In this document: positions 25,382 to 32,972 of the stretch, in pieces | Layout of the letters: each line of letters begins with the position of its first letter | Position numbering within the stretch: position 1 is the first letter of the stretch | Origin: Bog-473 sp963781955 | GTDB taxonomy: Bacteria > Actinomycetota > Acidimicrobiia > Acidimicrobiales > RAAP-2 | DNA: 64,000 nucleotides | Assembly: GCA_963781955.1 (NCBI GenBank) | Contig: CAWAHU010000001.1 | Span: 1,736,001 to 1,800,000, forward strand | Reading direction: 5' to 3' | The notes under the pieces: model-generated | Database searches by the model: none | Told to the model about the DNA's origin: nothing | What the model saw: only the letters and a program-made list of their open reading frames with translations | Position numbers and translations under genes: made by a program

Positions 25382-26566
25382 ATGGTTGTCGAGCTCTCCC
25401 TCTCCGACCACTTCCGCGCCTTCGCCGTCACGGTCGAGCGCGACGGCGGGTCCACCTACCCCGCCATCTGCCGGCGAGTCGCCGACGACCCCGAGGTGCT
25501 CGGCCTGCTCGATCAGGCGCCGCCGGCCCAACAGCGGCCCCTGCTGCTGTTGGCCGCTGTGCACTACCTCCTCCTGTCGGGTACCGAGCACCCGCTCGCC
25601 GCCTGGTACGACACCGTGGCCGCGGTGCGCCGATCTCAGGCCGCGGCCCCCCGGGGCGACGTGGCGGCCGCGTTCGCCAACTTCTGCCGTGCCCACCGCC
25701 ACGAGCTCACCCGGTTGGTCGCGACCCGTACCACGCAGACGAACGAAGTGGGCCGGTGCACGGCCCTGCTGCCCGCCTTGTGCCATGTCGCCGCGCGGCA
25801 TCCGGGCGAGCGGTTGAGCCTGCTCGATCTCGGATGCTCGGCCGGGCTCAACCTGCTCTTCGACGACTACGCCTACACGTATCGGGCGCCGGACGGCTCG
25901 GTCGTGCGCACCGCCGGCAGCCCGGGTTCGGGCGTCGCCCTCGAGTGCACCGTGCGCGACGACCCGTCGGCGCTCCCTGCGCTGGACCCGCCGGCCATGG
26001 CCGAGCGGGTGGGTCTCGACCTGGCCCCGCTCGACCCGCGGACGGACGACGCGGCCCGTTGGCTCCTAGCCTGCCAGTGGCCCGACAACCCCACCCGCTT
26101 CGGTCGCCTACGCGCGGCGATCGCCGACGTCCGGGCAGCCCCGCGCCCACCCCGGCTGGTCCGCGGGGACATGATCGACGACCTGGCACGCGTCGCGGCG
26201 TCGATCCCCGGCGACCACCCGCTCGTGGTGTTCCACTCGTGGGTCGCCGCCTACCTCGACGAGAGGAGGCAGCTCGCCTTGGCCGCCGCCGTCGGGGACC
26301 TCGGGCGCAGCCGGCCGGTGCACCACGTCTACTGTGAGGCTCCCTTCGAGACGCCGGGGCTCCCGACGCCCCCCTCACCGGTGACCAGGGGCGGCCCCGA
26401 CCTCTCGACGGCGCTCGTCCACATCGGCCCGGGGGGCGCCGAGCCGGCCCGCCTCGCCGACACCCACCCGCACGGCTACTGGATCCGGTGGTGGCCTGAA
26501 GGGCTCACTCGTCGGGGCCCCACGGCGCGTCCCGGCGGGCCGGTATCCGCACACCCTCGTCGGTGA
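25382..26566 (+). CDS. DUF2332 family protein
   Basis: A 394-residue actinobacterial DUF2332 protein. It begins LSDHFRAFAV, with SPTYPAI-like GGSTYPAICRRVADD, LLAAVHYLLLSG, and a central motif TNEVGRCTALLPAL followed by LLDLGCSAGLNLLFDDYAY. That resembles a Rossmann-like S-adenosylmethionine-binding loop (DLGCSAGLN), so a methyltransferase-like activity is conceivable but unproven. It starts 18 bp after the sortase stop and may be co-transcribed. Its 3' end overlaps the convergent dinB by 62 bp. Confidence 0.8.
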   Translation: MVVELSLSDHFRAFAVTVERDGGSTYPAICRRVADDPEVLGLLDQAPPAQQRPLLLLAAVHYLLLSGTEHPLAAWYDTVAAVRRSQAAAPRGDVAAAFANFCRAHRHELTRLVATRTTQTNEVGRCTALLPALCHVAARHPGERLSLLDLGCSAGLNLLFDDYAYTYRAPDGSVVRTAGSPGSGVALECTVRDDPSALPALDPPAMAERVGLDLAPLDPRTDDAARWLLACQWPDNPTRFGRLRAAIADVRAAPRPPRLVRGDMIDDLARVAASIPGDHPLVVFHSWVAAYLDERRQLALAAAVGDLGRSRPVHHVYCEAPFETPGLPTPPSPVTRGGPDLSTALVHIGPGGAEPARLADTHPHGYWIRWWPEGLTRRGPTARPGGPVSAHPRR

Positions 26567-27800
26567 CGGCGACGGCCGAGCCGACCGCGTTCGAGCCGAA
26601 CCGGTCGCGCACGGCGTCCACTGCTGCGGTGACGTCGTGCCACGACTGCTCGGTGGCCACGGCGCTCGTGTTCTGTTCGACGAGGCCGTCGCCGAGGTCG
26701 AAGGACAGCTGATCAACGCCACCCGCCTGCAGCCCCGACGCGCTGACTCCGAGGAGTCGCACACCGTCCCCGGGGTCCACGCCGACCAGCAACTCGGCCG
26801 CAACCTGCCCGATGGCGCCCCCGGTGTTGAGCGCGTGGGGCACCGTGCGCGAGCGCGTCTGGAGCGAGAGGTCGGCGAACTTCACCTTGACCGTGACCGT
26901 ACGAGCCGCCGAGCCCGCCCCGCGCAACATGGTGGCCACCGACTCGGCCATGCGCAACACGTGGCGTTCGAGCACAGCCCCGTCGGTGATGTCCTGGCTG
27001 AACGTCTCCTCGTGGCCGATCGACTTGCTGGGCCGGCTGGGGGTGACCGGATCGGGGTCCTCGCCTCGGGCGAGAGCGGCCAGGTGGGACCCGCTGGCCC
27101 GGCCCAGCCGGCGCACCAGGGTGTCGGGCGGCAGGGTGGCCAAGTCGCCCACGGTGACCACGCCCAGGGCGTGGAGCCGTGCCGCGGTGGCCGGCCCCAC
27201 GCCCCACAGAGCCTCGATGCGATGGCCGTGCAGGAAGGCCAGCTCCTGGGCCGGCTCGACCAGGTACACGCCCGGACCGGGCTCGGGGCGCGCCCGTGTT
27301 GCCCGCGGCTTGGCCGCGCGCGACGCCAGCTTGGCCAGCATCTTGGAGCGGCCGATGCCGACCGCGCAGTCCAGCTGCAACTCCTCGCGGACACGCGCAC
27401 GCAGGTCGCGAGCGATGACTACGGGCTCGCCGAGGAGGCGGCGAGCGCCGGCCACGTCCATGAATGCCTCGTCGAGGCCGATGGGCTCCACCATCGGGGT
27501 GACGTCGGCCAGGATCCCGTGCAGCCGCGCGCTCACCTCGGCGTAGCGGCTGTGGCGGCCCGGTAGGAAGACCGCGTCGGGGCAGAGCTGGCGGGCCCGT
27601 ACCGAGGGCATGGCCGAGTGGACGCCGTAGGCGCGGGCCTCGTAGGTGCACGAAGCAACCACGCCGCGGGCGCCGGCCCCGCCCACGATGACGGGCTTGC
27701 CCCGCAGGGAGGGATCGTCGAGTACCTCGACCGAAGCGAAGAACGCGTCCATGTCGACGTGGAGGATGGTGGGGACGTCGGGGCCGGGCCGCTCAGCCAC
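26505..27800 (-). CDS. dinB: Y-family DNA polymerase IV
   Basis: A 431-residue translesion polymerase. The N-terminus ILHVDMDAFFASVEVLDDPSL carries the catalytic Asp residues, then YEARAYGVHSAMP, and LDEAFMDVAGARRL with the second catalytic acidic pair. The helix-hairpin-helix thumb and little-finger regions follow (LWGVGPATAARLHALGVVTVGDLA; SKSIGHEETFSQDI). The GTG start at 27800 overlaps the PIG-L stop, so it is translated from the same message as the LysM-nrdR-PIG-L genes upstream, which lie behind three LexA boxes. SOS control of dinB by read-through is therefore likely. The C-terminus ends in an acidic GPDE tail rather than an obvious clamp-binding motif. Confidence 0.9.
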   Translation of the reverse strand: MAERPGPDVPTILHVDMDAFFASVEVLDDPSLRGKPVIVGGAGARGVVASCTYEARAYGVHSAMPSVRARQLCPDAVFLPGRHSRYAEVSARLHGILADVTPMVEPIGLDEAFMDVAGARRLLGEPVVIARDLRARVREELQLDCAVGIGRSKMLAKLASRAAKPRATRARPEPGPGVYLVEPAQELAFLHGHRIEALWGVGPATAARLHALGVVTVGDLATLPPDTLVRRLGRASGSHLAALARGEDPDPVTPSRPSKSIGHEETFSQDITDGAVLERHVLRMAESVATMLRGAGSAARTVTVKVKFADLSLQTRSRTVPHALNTGGAIGQVAAELLVGVDPGDGVRLLGVSASGLQAGGVDQLSFDLGDGLVEQNTSAVATEQSWHDVTAAVDAVRDRFGSNAVGSAVAVTDEGVRIPARRDAPWGPDE

Positions 27801-28494
27801 CGAGGTTCAACCGGCGGAATCCCTCGGCGCACGCCACGCCGATCCGGCGGCCCTCCTCGGCGGCCCGGCGCCGCACGGCCTCGCCCGCCCAGCCCTCCTG
27901 GCCGGCGAACTGGGTCCGGTGACACTCGACAGCTGCCGCCTTGATCTCGATGGTGGCGCTGACGTCGACCCACTCGTCGGGTTCGAGGGTGCCCGACAGC
28001 AGGACCGTGCGCACCTGGTGCGTCGGGCCGGCGTCGGGGAAGTAGTGGGGCAACGCGGCCGCCGGAGCGACCGCGTCGAGCAGCGCCGCGCCAAGGATCC
28101 GGTGGTCGCGGTGGTTGAAGTAGTTCTGCCCGAAGAACACCGCCGTGGGGTCGTGCCCGCAGACGATGTCGGGGCGTAGCGCTCGCACCCGCGACACGAG
28201 CGCGCACCGGAAGTCCTCGGTGTCGGTCAGTTCGCCGTCGGGGAACCCGAGGTTCTCCACCCCGGCAAGACCAATGAGCGAGGAGGAGGCTCGGAGCTCG
28301 GCGGCACGTTGCGCCGCCAGCTCCTTGGGCGCCACGGCGGCGTCGACCGTGCCCTTGCCGCCGTCGGTGCACACGACCAGGTGCACCGCGGCCCCCGCCC
28401 CGGCCCAGCGCGCCAGACTGCCGCCGCACGCCACGTCGGCGTCGTCGGGATGGGCGTAGACGGCCAGGACGACGCCCGGCGTCTCCTCGATCAC
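27793..28494 (-). CDS. PIG-L family deacetylase
   Basis: A 233-residue zinc-dependent LmbE/PIG-L deacetylase. Zinc ligands appear in VYAHPDDADVACGG (His, Asp, Asp) and in NYFNHRDHRILG (late His). Characterised relatives deacetylate N-acetylglucosaminyl substrates, including steps of mycothiol synthesis and mycothiol conjugate hydrolysis; this one cannot be assigned to a substrate. The GTG start at 28494 overlaps the nrdR stop, and its stop overlaps the dinB start, so it is embedded in a translationally coupled SOS-linked operon. A detoxification or thiol-repair role is an inference from that context. Confidence 0.85.
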   Translation of the reverse strand: MIEETPGVVLAVYAHPDDADVACGGSLARWAGAGAAVHLVVCTDGGKGTVDAAVAPKELAAQRAAELRASSSLIGLAGVENLGFPDGELTDTEDFRCALVSRVRALRPDIVCGHDPTAVFFGQNYFNHRDHRILGAALLDAVAPAAALPHYFPDAGPTHQVRTVLLSGTLEPDEWVDVSATIEIKAAAVECHRTQFAGQEGWAGEAVRRRAAEEGRRIGVACAEGFRRLNLGG

Positions 28495-28958
28495 TTGCGC
28501 TTGGGCTCCGTCGTCTTGGTGAGCAGCCCGGCCTCCCGCTGGAAGTCCCCTGCCTCCTCGAACCCCTTGTACACACTGGCGAAGCGCAGATAGGCCACGT
28601 CGTCGAGCACCTTGAGGCGCTCGAGGACGGCCACCCCGACCTGCTGGCTCGTGGGCTCGGTGGTCTCAGTCCGTAGGGCGTCCTCCACCTCCTGGGCCAG
28701 CTCTTCCATCTCGTCCTCGGTCACCGGCCGGTTCTTGCAGGCCGAGCGCACGCCCTCGACGACCTTGGCCCGGTCGAAGGGCTCACGCAGGCCGCTGCGT
28801 TTGACCACCCACAGGGGAACCTCCTCGACCCGCTCGAACGTCGTGAACCGCCGGGTGCACCCGAGACACTCGCGGCGGCGTCTGATGGCGCCCCCGTCCT
28901 CGGCCTGCCGCGAGTCCACGACGCGGTCGTCGTCGATTCCGCACCAAGGGCACCGCAC
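28491..28958 (-). CDS. nrdR: Transcriptional repressor NrdR
   Basis: A 155-residue regulator of ribonucleotide reductase genes. The N-terminal zinc ribbon (RCPWCGIDDDRVVDSR ... CLGCTRRFTTFERVE) is followed by the ATP-cone domain (WVVKRSGLREPFDRAKVVEGV). GTG 28958 gives the usual (M)RCPxC start; ATG 28970 would add four residues. A GACTAT box lies eight bases before the GTG, so it may also have its own leaderless promoter. It follows the LysM gene by 22 bp, as in mycobacteria where the LysM gene and nrdR adjoin lexA. Confidence 0.92.
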   Translation of the reverse strand: MRCPWCGIDDDRVVDSRQAEDGGAIRRRRECLGCTRRFTTFERVEEVPLWVVKRSGLREPFDRAKVVEGVRSACKNRPVTEDEMEELAQEVEDALRTETTEPTSQQVGVAVLERLKVLDDVAYLRFASVYKGFEEAGDFQREAGLLTKTTEPKRK

Positions 28959-28980
28959 ACCGCCGACCATAGTCAGGGCG

Positions 28981-29346
28981 TCAAGGAATCAAGACGTGCT
29001 CCCCGGGGACGACCACCGTGGACCCGGTCTGGTCGGCCAGGCGCCCGGCCAGGGCAGTGGCGTGCGCCGGGTCGGCCCGCCGTGCGATGGAGCTGAGGGT
29101 GTCGCCCGCCTTCACGACGTACTCCTGCCCGTGGGCCGGGACGGCCTGCGCCAGCGTGCTGCCCCCGAGCGCGCGGATGGGCAGGGCGAGCAGGACCAGT
29201 AGGACGGCCACCGCCACCGCCACAGCGGCCGCGACCATCCGGCGGCGGCGCACCAGGGGGGAGGGTGCGGACCGCGCCGGCTGGTCGGGCAGGACGTACA
29301 GCCTGGGGCGGTACGCCTCGATTTCGAGCTCCCACGCAACCGACAT
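28981..29346 (-). CDS. LysM protein, probable SOS cell-division inhibitor
   Basis: A 121-residue single-pass protein. A short cytoplasmic part with a basic RRRR stretch precedes a transmembrane helix (MVAAAVAVAVAVLLVLLALPI), then an extracytoplasmic LysM domain (YVVKAGDTLSSIARRADPAHATALAGRLADQ). Position and domain layout match the mycobacterial Rv2719c/ChiZ gene, a LexA-controlled inhibitor of division beside lexA and nrdR. ATG 29346 is chosen because AAAGGGGAG precedes it, and LexA box 1 (29361-29374) overlaps that leader. Induction on DNA damage would slow septation by acting in the envelope; that function is inferred from synteny. Confidence 0.8.
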   Translation of the reverse strand: MSVAWELEIEAYRPRLYVLPDQPARSAPSPLVRRRRMVAAAVAVAVAVLLVLLALPIRALGGSTLAQAVPAHGQEYVVKAGDTLSSIARRADPAHATALAGRLADQTGSTVVVPGEHVLIP

Positions 29347-29360
29347 CGTGGCTCCCCTTT

Positions 29361-29374
29361 CGAACACCTGTTCG
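29361..29374. promoter_or_regulatory. LexA box 1 (LysM-nrdR-dinB operon)
   Basis: CGAACACCTGTTCG, a perfect palindrome of GAAC-N4-GTTC form, 15 bp upstream of the LysM start. Confidence 0.88.
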
Positions 29375-29393
29375 CTTCTCGTACATCAAAACA

Positions 29394-29407
29394 CGAACAC
29401 CTGTTCG
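29394..29407. promoter_or_regulatory. LexA box 2 (LysM-nrdR-dinB operon)
   Basis: CGAACACCTGTTCG, identical to box 1, 33 bp farther upstream, about three helical turns. Confidence 0.88.
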
Positions 29408-29424
29408 CTGTCAACGGCCTGACC

Positions 29425-29438
29425 CGAACAGCTGTTCG
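29425..29438. promoter_or_regulatory. LexA box 3 (LysM-nrdR-dinB operon)
   Basis: CGAACAGCTGTTCG, a fully symmetric GAAC-N4-GTTC site 31 bp from box 2. Three boxes suggest unusually tight or cooperative repression. Confidence 0.87.
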
Positions 29439-29505
29439 CTCCCTGGTGGAACCGTACGGAGGGGGTGTGACAGCCCGTGTGGGCGGTCGTGCGGAGGCCC
29501 ATGTC

Positions 29506-29540
29506 CTTACTTGATAAATCTGAGTGTAATAGTCAGCATT
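29506..29540 (+). promoter_or_regulatory. AT-rich promoter/operator region of the ABC transporter
   Basis: A local AT-rich island (TTACTTGATAAATC...TGTAATAGTCAG) in a GC-rich setting just before the transporter genes. Probably the promoter and perhaps an operator; no consensus spacing was found. Confidence 0.4.
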
Positions 29541-29544
29541 AGCC

Positions 29545-29646
29545 GTGGCCTCCGAGTTCGACCTCCACTTCAACAAGGCGGTCGCGCGCGCCGCCGGGGC
29601 TCCAGCAATGACGGCCTCCACCTCGACGGGTGCGCGGTCCCGGTGA
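29545..29646 (+). CDS. Possible small leader ORF before the ABC permease
   Basis: GTG-started 33-residue frame (VASEFDLHFNKAV ...) whose TGA overlaps the GTG of the permease. It could be a coupled leader peptide or chance. No ribosome-binding site is evident. Confidence 0.25.
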   Translation: MASEFDLHFNKAVARAAGAPAMTASTSTGARSR

Positions 29647-30470
29647 CGCAACTCGCCATTCCCCCCATCGTGGGCTCCCCCGCCATCAGCGCCTTGACGA
29701 CCCGGCCACACCGCCGGTCTGTCGCTCTGCGATTGCTTGTGCCGGTCTCGGTCCTCACCGCCTGGTGGATCCTGACCGCCACCGGCGCCGTCTCCCCCAC
29801 CACGCTGGCTGGCCCGAGCGCCACCTGGGACGCCTTCGTCGACCTGCTGCGCCACCAGGACCTGATGGGCGACATCGGGGTCTCGGCGCGCCGCGCCGTG
29901 CTCGGCCTGGCCCTGGGCGCCGGCATCGGTCTGGTGCTCGGTGTCGCCGTCGGGTTGAGCCGCCTCGGCGAGGAGCTCTTCGACGCCCCCCTGCAGATGC
30001 TTCGGATGGTGCCCTACCCCGCGGTGATCTTCCTCTTCATCGTCTGGTTCGGCATCGGCGAGACGGCCAAGGTGCTCTTGATCGGGCTGGCCACGCTGTT
30101 CCCCATGTACCTCAACACCTCCAACGGCGTGCGCGACGTCGACCGCAAGGTGGTCGAGGCGGCGCGCAGTTTCGGCCTCGGGGGTCGTCGCCTGGTCCGC
30201 CAGGTGGTGGTGCCGCTGGCCATGCCGTCGATCCTGACCGGGCTTCGCTTCTCGGCCGGGATCTCGGTCATCGCGCTGGTCTTCACCGAGAGCATCGGGG
30301 CCAACCAGGGCGTCGGCTACCTGGTCGCCCAGGCCAACAGCCTCCAGCAGATCCCCGTCCTCGTGGTGTGCGTCGTCATCTACGCCATCTTCGGCATCGC
30401 CGCCGACCTCTTCGTCCGCCTCTTCGAACGCTGCGTCATGCCGTGGCGGCGCCACACGGCTGTCCGGTGA
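29643..30470 (+). CDS. Nitrate/sulfonate/taurine-type ABC transporter permease
   Basis: A 275-residue inner-membrane permease of the SsuC/TauC/NrtB kind. It has about six transmembrane helices and the cytoplasmic EAA loop VEAARSFGLGGRRLVRQVVVPLAMPSILTGLRF that contacts the ATPase. The GTG start at 29643 is chosen because everything upstream in the frame lacks permease character. The next gene is the ATPase, overlapping by a GTGA. No solute-binding protein is adjacent, so the substrate is unknown. The gene pair interrupts the otherwise conserved LysM-lexA neighbourhood. Confidence 0.85.
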   Translation: MTQLAIPPIVGSPAISALTTRPHRRSVALRLLVPVSVLTAWWILTATGAVSPTTLAGPSATWDAFVDLLRHQDLMGDIGVSARRAVLGLALGAGIGLVLGVAVGLSRLGEELFDAPLQMLRMVPYPAVIFLFIVWFGIGETAKVLLIGLATLFPMYLNTSNGVRDVDRKVVEAARSFGLGGRRLVRQVVVPLAMPSILTGLRFSAGISVIALVFTESIGANQGVGYLVAQANSLQQIPVLVVCVVIYAIFGIAADLFVRLFERCVMPWRRHTAVR

Positions 30471-31207
30471 GCGCTCTCGCCGCCGCATCTTGCGCGGTGC
30501 CCGGCACCGCGTCGGCTGCGGCACTCGCCCGCGGCGTGGCCAAGTCCTTCGATGGCCGGCCCGTGCTCGATGGACTCGACGTGAGCGTCGCCCGCGGCGA
30601 GTTCGTCGCGCTGTTGGGTGCGTCGGGCAGCGGCAAGACGACGCTGCTGCGCGTGCTCGCCGGCCTCGAGAGGGCCGGCGCGGGCGAGGTCTTCGTGCCT
30701 GAGGTGCGCACCACCGTCTACCAGGAGCCCCGCCTCGTCGCCTCCATGCGGGTGTGGCGCAACGTCGTGATCGGGTTGCCCCGCCAGACCGGGACCCGGG
30801 AGCGCTCCGTCGACGCGCTGCGCGAGGTGGGGCTCGAGGACAAGGCCGACGCCTGGCCCACCACGCTCTCGGGTGGCGAGGCCCAACGCGTCGCGCTGGC
30901 CCGGGCCCTGGTGCGCGAGCCTGAGCTCCTCCTGCTCGACGAGCCCTTCGCCGCCCTCGACGCCCTGACCCGCCTGCGCATGCAGGACCTGGTGGCCGAC
31001 CTGTGCGCTCGCCACCGCCCCGGGGCGCTCCTCGTCACCCACGATGTCGAGGAGGCGGTCCTCTTGGCGGACCGGGTGCTCGTGCTCAAGGACGGGCGGA
31101 TCTCGGTCGACCAGCAGGTCGATCTGCCCCGCCCCCGCCGGGTCGGCGGCCGCGCCTTCGACGCACTGCGCGACCGCCTGCTGGCCGAGCTGGGCGTGGA
31201 GCGGTAG
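30467..31207 (+). CDS. ABC transporter ATP-binding protein (SsuB/TauB-like)
   Basis: A 246-residue ATPase. Walker A GASGSGKTTLLRVLAG, Q-loop near TVYQEPRLV, signature LSGGEAQRVALARAL, Walker B LLLLDEPFAALD and H-loop VTHDVEEAV are all present. The GTG start overlaps the permease stop (GTGA), so the two are translationally coupled. Sequence type matches the sulfonate/nitrate/taurine group. The gene ends 243 bp before lexA; the gap contains two copies of CCTCAGGGCCACCGG and the lexA operators. Confidence 0.88.
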   Translation: MSALAAASCAVPGTASAAALARGVAKSFDGRPVLDGLDVSVARGEFVALLGASGSGKTTLLRVLAGLERAGAGEVFVPEVRTTVYQEPRLVASMRVWRNVVIGLPRQTGTRERSVDALREVGLEDKADAWPTTLSGGEAQRVALARALVREPELLLLDEPFAALDALTRLRMQDLVADLCARHRPGALLVTHDVEEAVLLADRVLVLKDGRISVDQQVDLPRPRRVGGRAFDALRDRLLAELGVER

Positions 31208-31321
31208 GCCGCCGCCACCCAGGGCCCGCGCTCTCCTTGGCGCCGTCTCCTCAGGGCCACCGGGCCGGTGAGCCGTCCCCTCAGGGCCACCGGCCGGGCG
31301 TCGGCGGTGTCCAGCCCGAGG

Positions 31322-31335
31322 CGAACAAATGTTTG
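31322..31335. promoter_or_regulatory. LexA box upstream of lexA, distal
   Basis: CGAACAAATGTTTG, a GAAC-N4-GTTT site with one mismatch to the palindrome, 115 bp before the lexA ATG. Confidence 0.7.
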
Positions 31336-31370
31336 CTTTCGCACAACGGGGTCGATATCGTGGTCCGTCA

Positions 31371-31384
31371 CGAACTGATGTTCG
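31371..31384. promoter_or_regulatory. LexA box upstream of lexA, proximal
   Basis: CGAACTGATGTTCG, an intact GAAC-N4-GTTC operator 66 bp upstream of the start codon. It indicates autorepression of lexA. Confidence 0.85.
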
Positions 31385-31450
31385 CCCCCGGGAGGGGCCC
31401 GGCCGCACGGCGGGGTCCACGTCAGCCGGGCTGAACCAAAGGAGACGCCG

Positions 31451-32086
31451 ATGGCCGAGGTCCTGAGCGGGAAGCGCCTGCAGATCCTCAGGTTCATCGC
31501 TGACAGCCAGCGCGACCGGGGCTACCCGCCGTCGGTCCGCGAGATCGGCGAGGCGGTCGGGTTGGCGTCCTCGGCCACCGTGCACACCCACCTGGCCGTG
31601 CTCCAGCGGGAGGGGTATCTGTCGCGGGACCCGTCGAAGCCCCGGGCAATCCAGGTGCATTTCGACCCCGACACCACCACCAGGCTCATGGCATCGGCCG
31701 TGCACAACGTGCCGCTCGTCGGCGACGTGGCCGCCGGCACCGGCGTCCTGGCCGAGGAGAACATCGAGGAGCTCCTGCCCATGCCCGAGCAGTTCACCGG
31801 CAGCGGGCCGTCCTTCATGCTGCGCGTACGCGGGGACTCCATGGTGGACGCCGGCATCTACGACGGCGACTACGTCGTCGTGCGCCAGCAGCCCGACGCC
31901 GACAACGGCGACGTGGTGGTGGCGGGCATCGGCGAGGGCGAAGCCACCGTCAAGACGTTCAGCCGCACGGGCAGCCAGGTCGTGCTCACACCGGCCAACA
32001 CTGCCTACGATCCCATGGTGTTCGAGGGCCCCGATGAGGTGACGATCTTCGGCAAGGTGGTCACCGTGGTCCGCCAGCTGAACTAG
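31451..32086 (+). CDS. lexA: SOS repressor LexA
   Basis: A 211-residue repressor. An N-terminal winged-helix domain (GYPPSVREIGEAVGLASSATVHTHL) is followed by the S24 self-cleaving domain. The scissile Ala95-Gly96 lies in VGDVAAGTGV, with catalytic Ser130 in RGDSMVDAGI and Lys168 in EATVKTF. RecA-stimulated autocleavage is therefore expected. AAAGGAG precedes the ATG. Two LexA boxes lie upstream, three more control the LysM-nrdR-dinB operon, and one controls the radical SAM gene at 48614. Confidence 0.96.
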   Translation: MAEVLSGKRLQILRFIADSQRDRGYPPSVREIGEAVGLASSATVHTHLAVLQREGYLSRDPSKPRAIQVHFDPDTTTRLMASAVHNVPLVGDVAAGTGVLAEENIEELLPMPEQFTGSGPSFMLRVRGDSMVDAGIYDGDYVVVRQQPDADNGDVVVAGIGEGEATVKTFSRTGSQVVLTPANTAYDPMVFEGPDEVTIFGKVVTVVRQLN

Positions 32087-32091
32087 CGCCG

Positions 32092-32958
32092 TTACTTGAG
32101 CAGGCGCGACATGCGGCGGTCTGCCAGGACCTTGCCGCCGGTCTGGCACGTCGGGCAGTAGGCCATCTCGTAGGACTCGAAGGACACCCGGCGCAGCGTG
32201 TCGCCGCACGGCGTCGGGCACGGCTCACCCGCGCGCCCGTGCACACCGAAGCGCCCACCGAGGCTCGACTCGGACAACCCACCGGGGCGCCGGCGCTCGA
32301 GCTCGAGCGCCTCGGCGAGGACCGAGTCGACCGCATCGAGCAGGGCCTGGCGCTGGTCGGGCGTCAGGGAGCGTAGCGATGCGAACGGCGAGAGCCCGGC
32401 CCGGTGCAAGATGTCGTCGCCCCAGCCCCGGCCGATGCCCGCCACCATGTGCTGGTCACGCAGGTCGGTGGTCAGGTGCCGGTTGGAGTCGCTGGTGCGG
32501 ATGAAGGCAGCGAACGCGTCGCTGCCCGGCTCGGGCCCGAGGTCGCCCAGCGGTCCCTCGTCGCCCGGTGCGAGCACCCACCAGGCCGCCTTGCGCTGGG
32601 TGCCGTACTCACGCACCAAGATCCCGGTCCCCTCACCGTCGAGTCCGGCTTCGCCCCGGCCGAACACGAAGCGGGCCACCGAGCCGCGCGGCTTGGTCTT
32701 CTTGGGCGGCACCTCGACGTCGAGGCGCCCAGCCTGCGAGAGGTGCAGCACGATGCGGTCGCCGCCCTCGAACGTCCAGACGAGGTACTTGGCCCGGCGA
32801 CCGACCGACTCCAGCCGGCGGCCCTCGAGGTCGTCGGGTGACGGGGCGTAGGTCTTGAGCGAGGAGAACCCGAGCAGATCGGCCCGGCGCAGCGTGCTGC
32901 CGGACAGCAGCGGATGGAGCCGCTCGGCCAGCGCTTGCATCTCGGGCAATTCGGGCAC
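32092..32958 (-). CDS. Fpg/Nei-family DNA glycosylase
   Basis: A 288-residue base-excision repair glycosylase/AP lyase. It begins (V)PELPEMQALAERL with the catalytic Pro2 and Glu3, has the central H2TH region (GIGRGWGDDILHRAGLSPF) and ends in a zinc finger (CPTPCG ... YCPTCQTGG). The catalytic lysine loop appears as RRADLLGFSSLKTYAP. Likely removes oxidised bases. The start is GTG 32958; only 14 bp separate it from the divergent methyltransferase start. It is convergent with lexA. Confidence 0.85.
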   Translation of the reverse strand: MPELPEMQALAERLHPLLSGSTLRRADLLGFSSLKTYAPSPDDLEGRRLESVGRRAKYLVWTFEGGDRIVLHLSQAGRLDVEVPPKKTKPRGSVARFVFGRGEAGLDGEGTGILVREYGTQRKAAWWVLAPGDEGPLGDLGPEPGSDAFAAFIRTSDSNRHLTTDLRDQHMVAGIGRGWGDDILHRAGLSPFASLRSLTPDQRQALLDAVDSVLAEALELERRRPGGLSESSLGGRFGVHGRAGEPCPTPCGDTLRRVSFESYEMAYCPTCQTGGKVLADRRMSRLLK

Positions 32959-32972
32959 GTCACAATGTACGC
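32959..32972. promoter_or_regulatory. 14-bp divergent leaderless promoter
   Basis: GTCACAATGTACGC between two start codons. Rightward it offers CACAAT six bases before ATG 32973; leftward TACATT five bases before GTG 32958. The two -10-like hexamers overlap on opposite strands. Confidence 0.5.
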
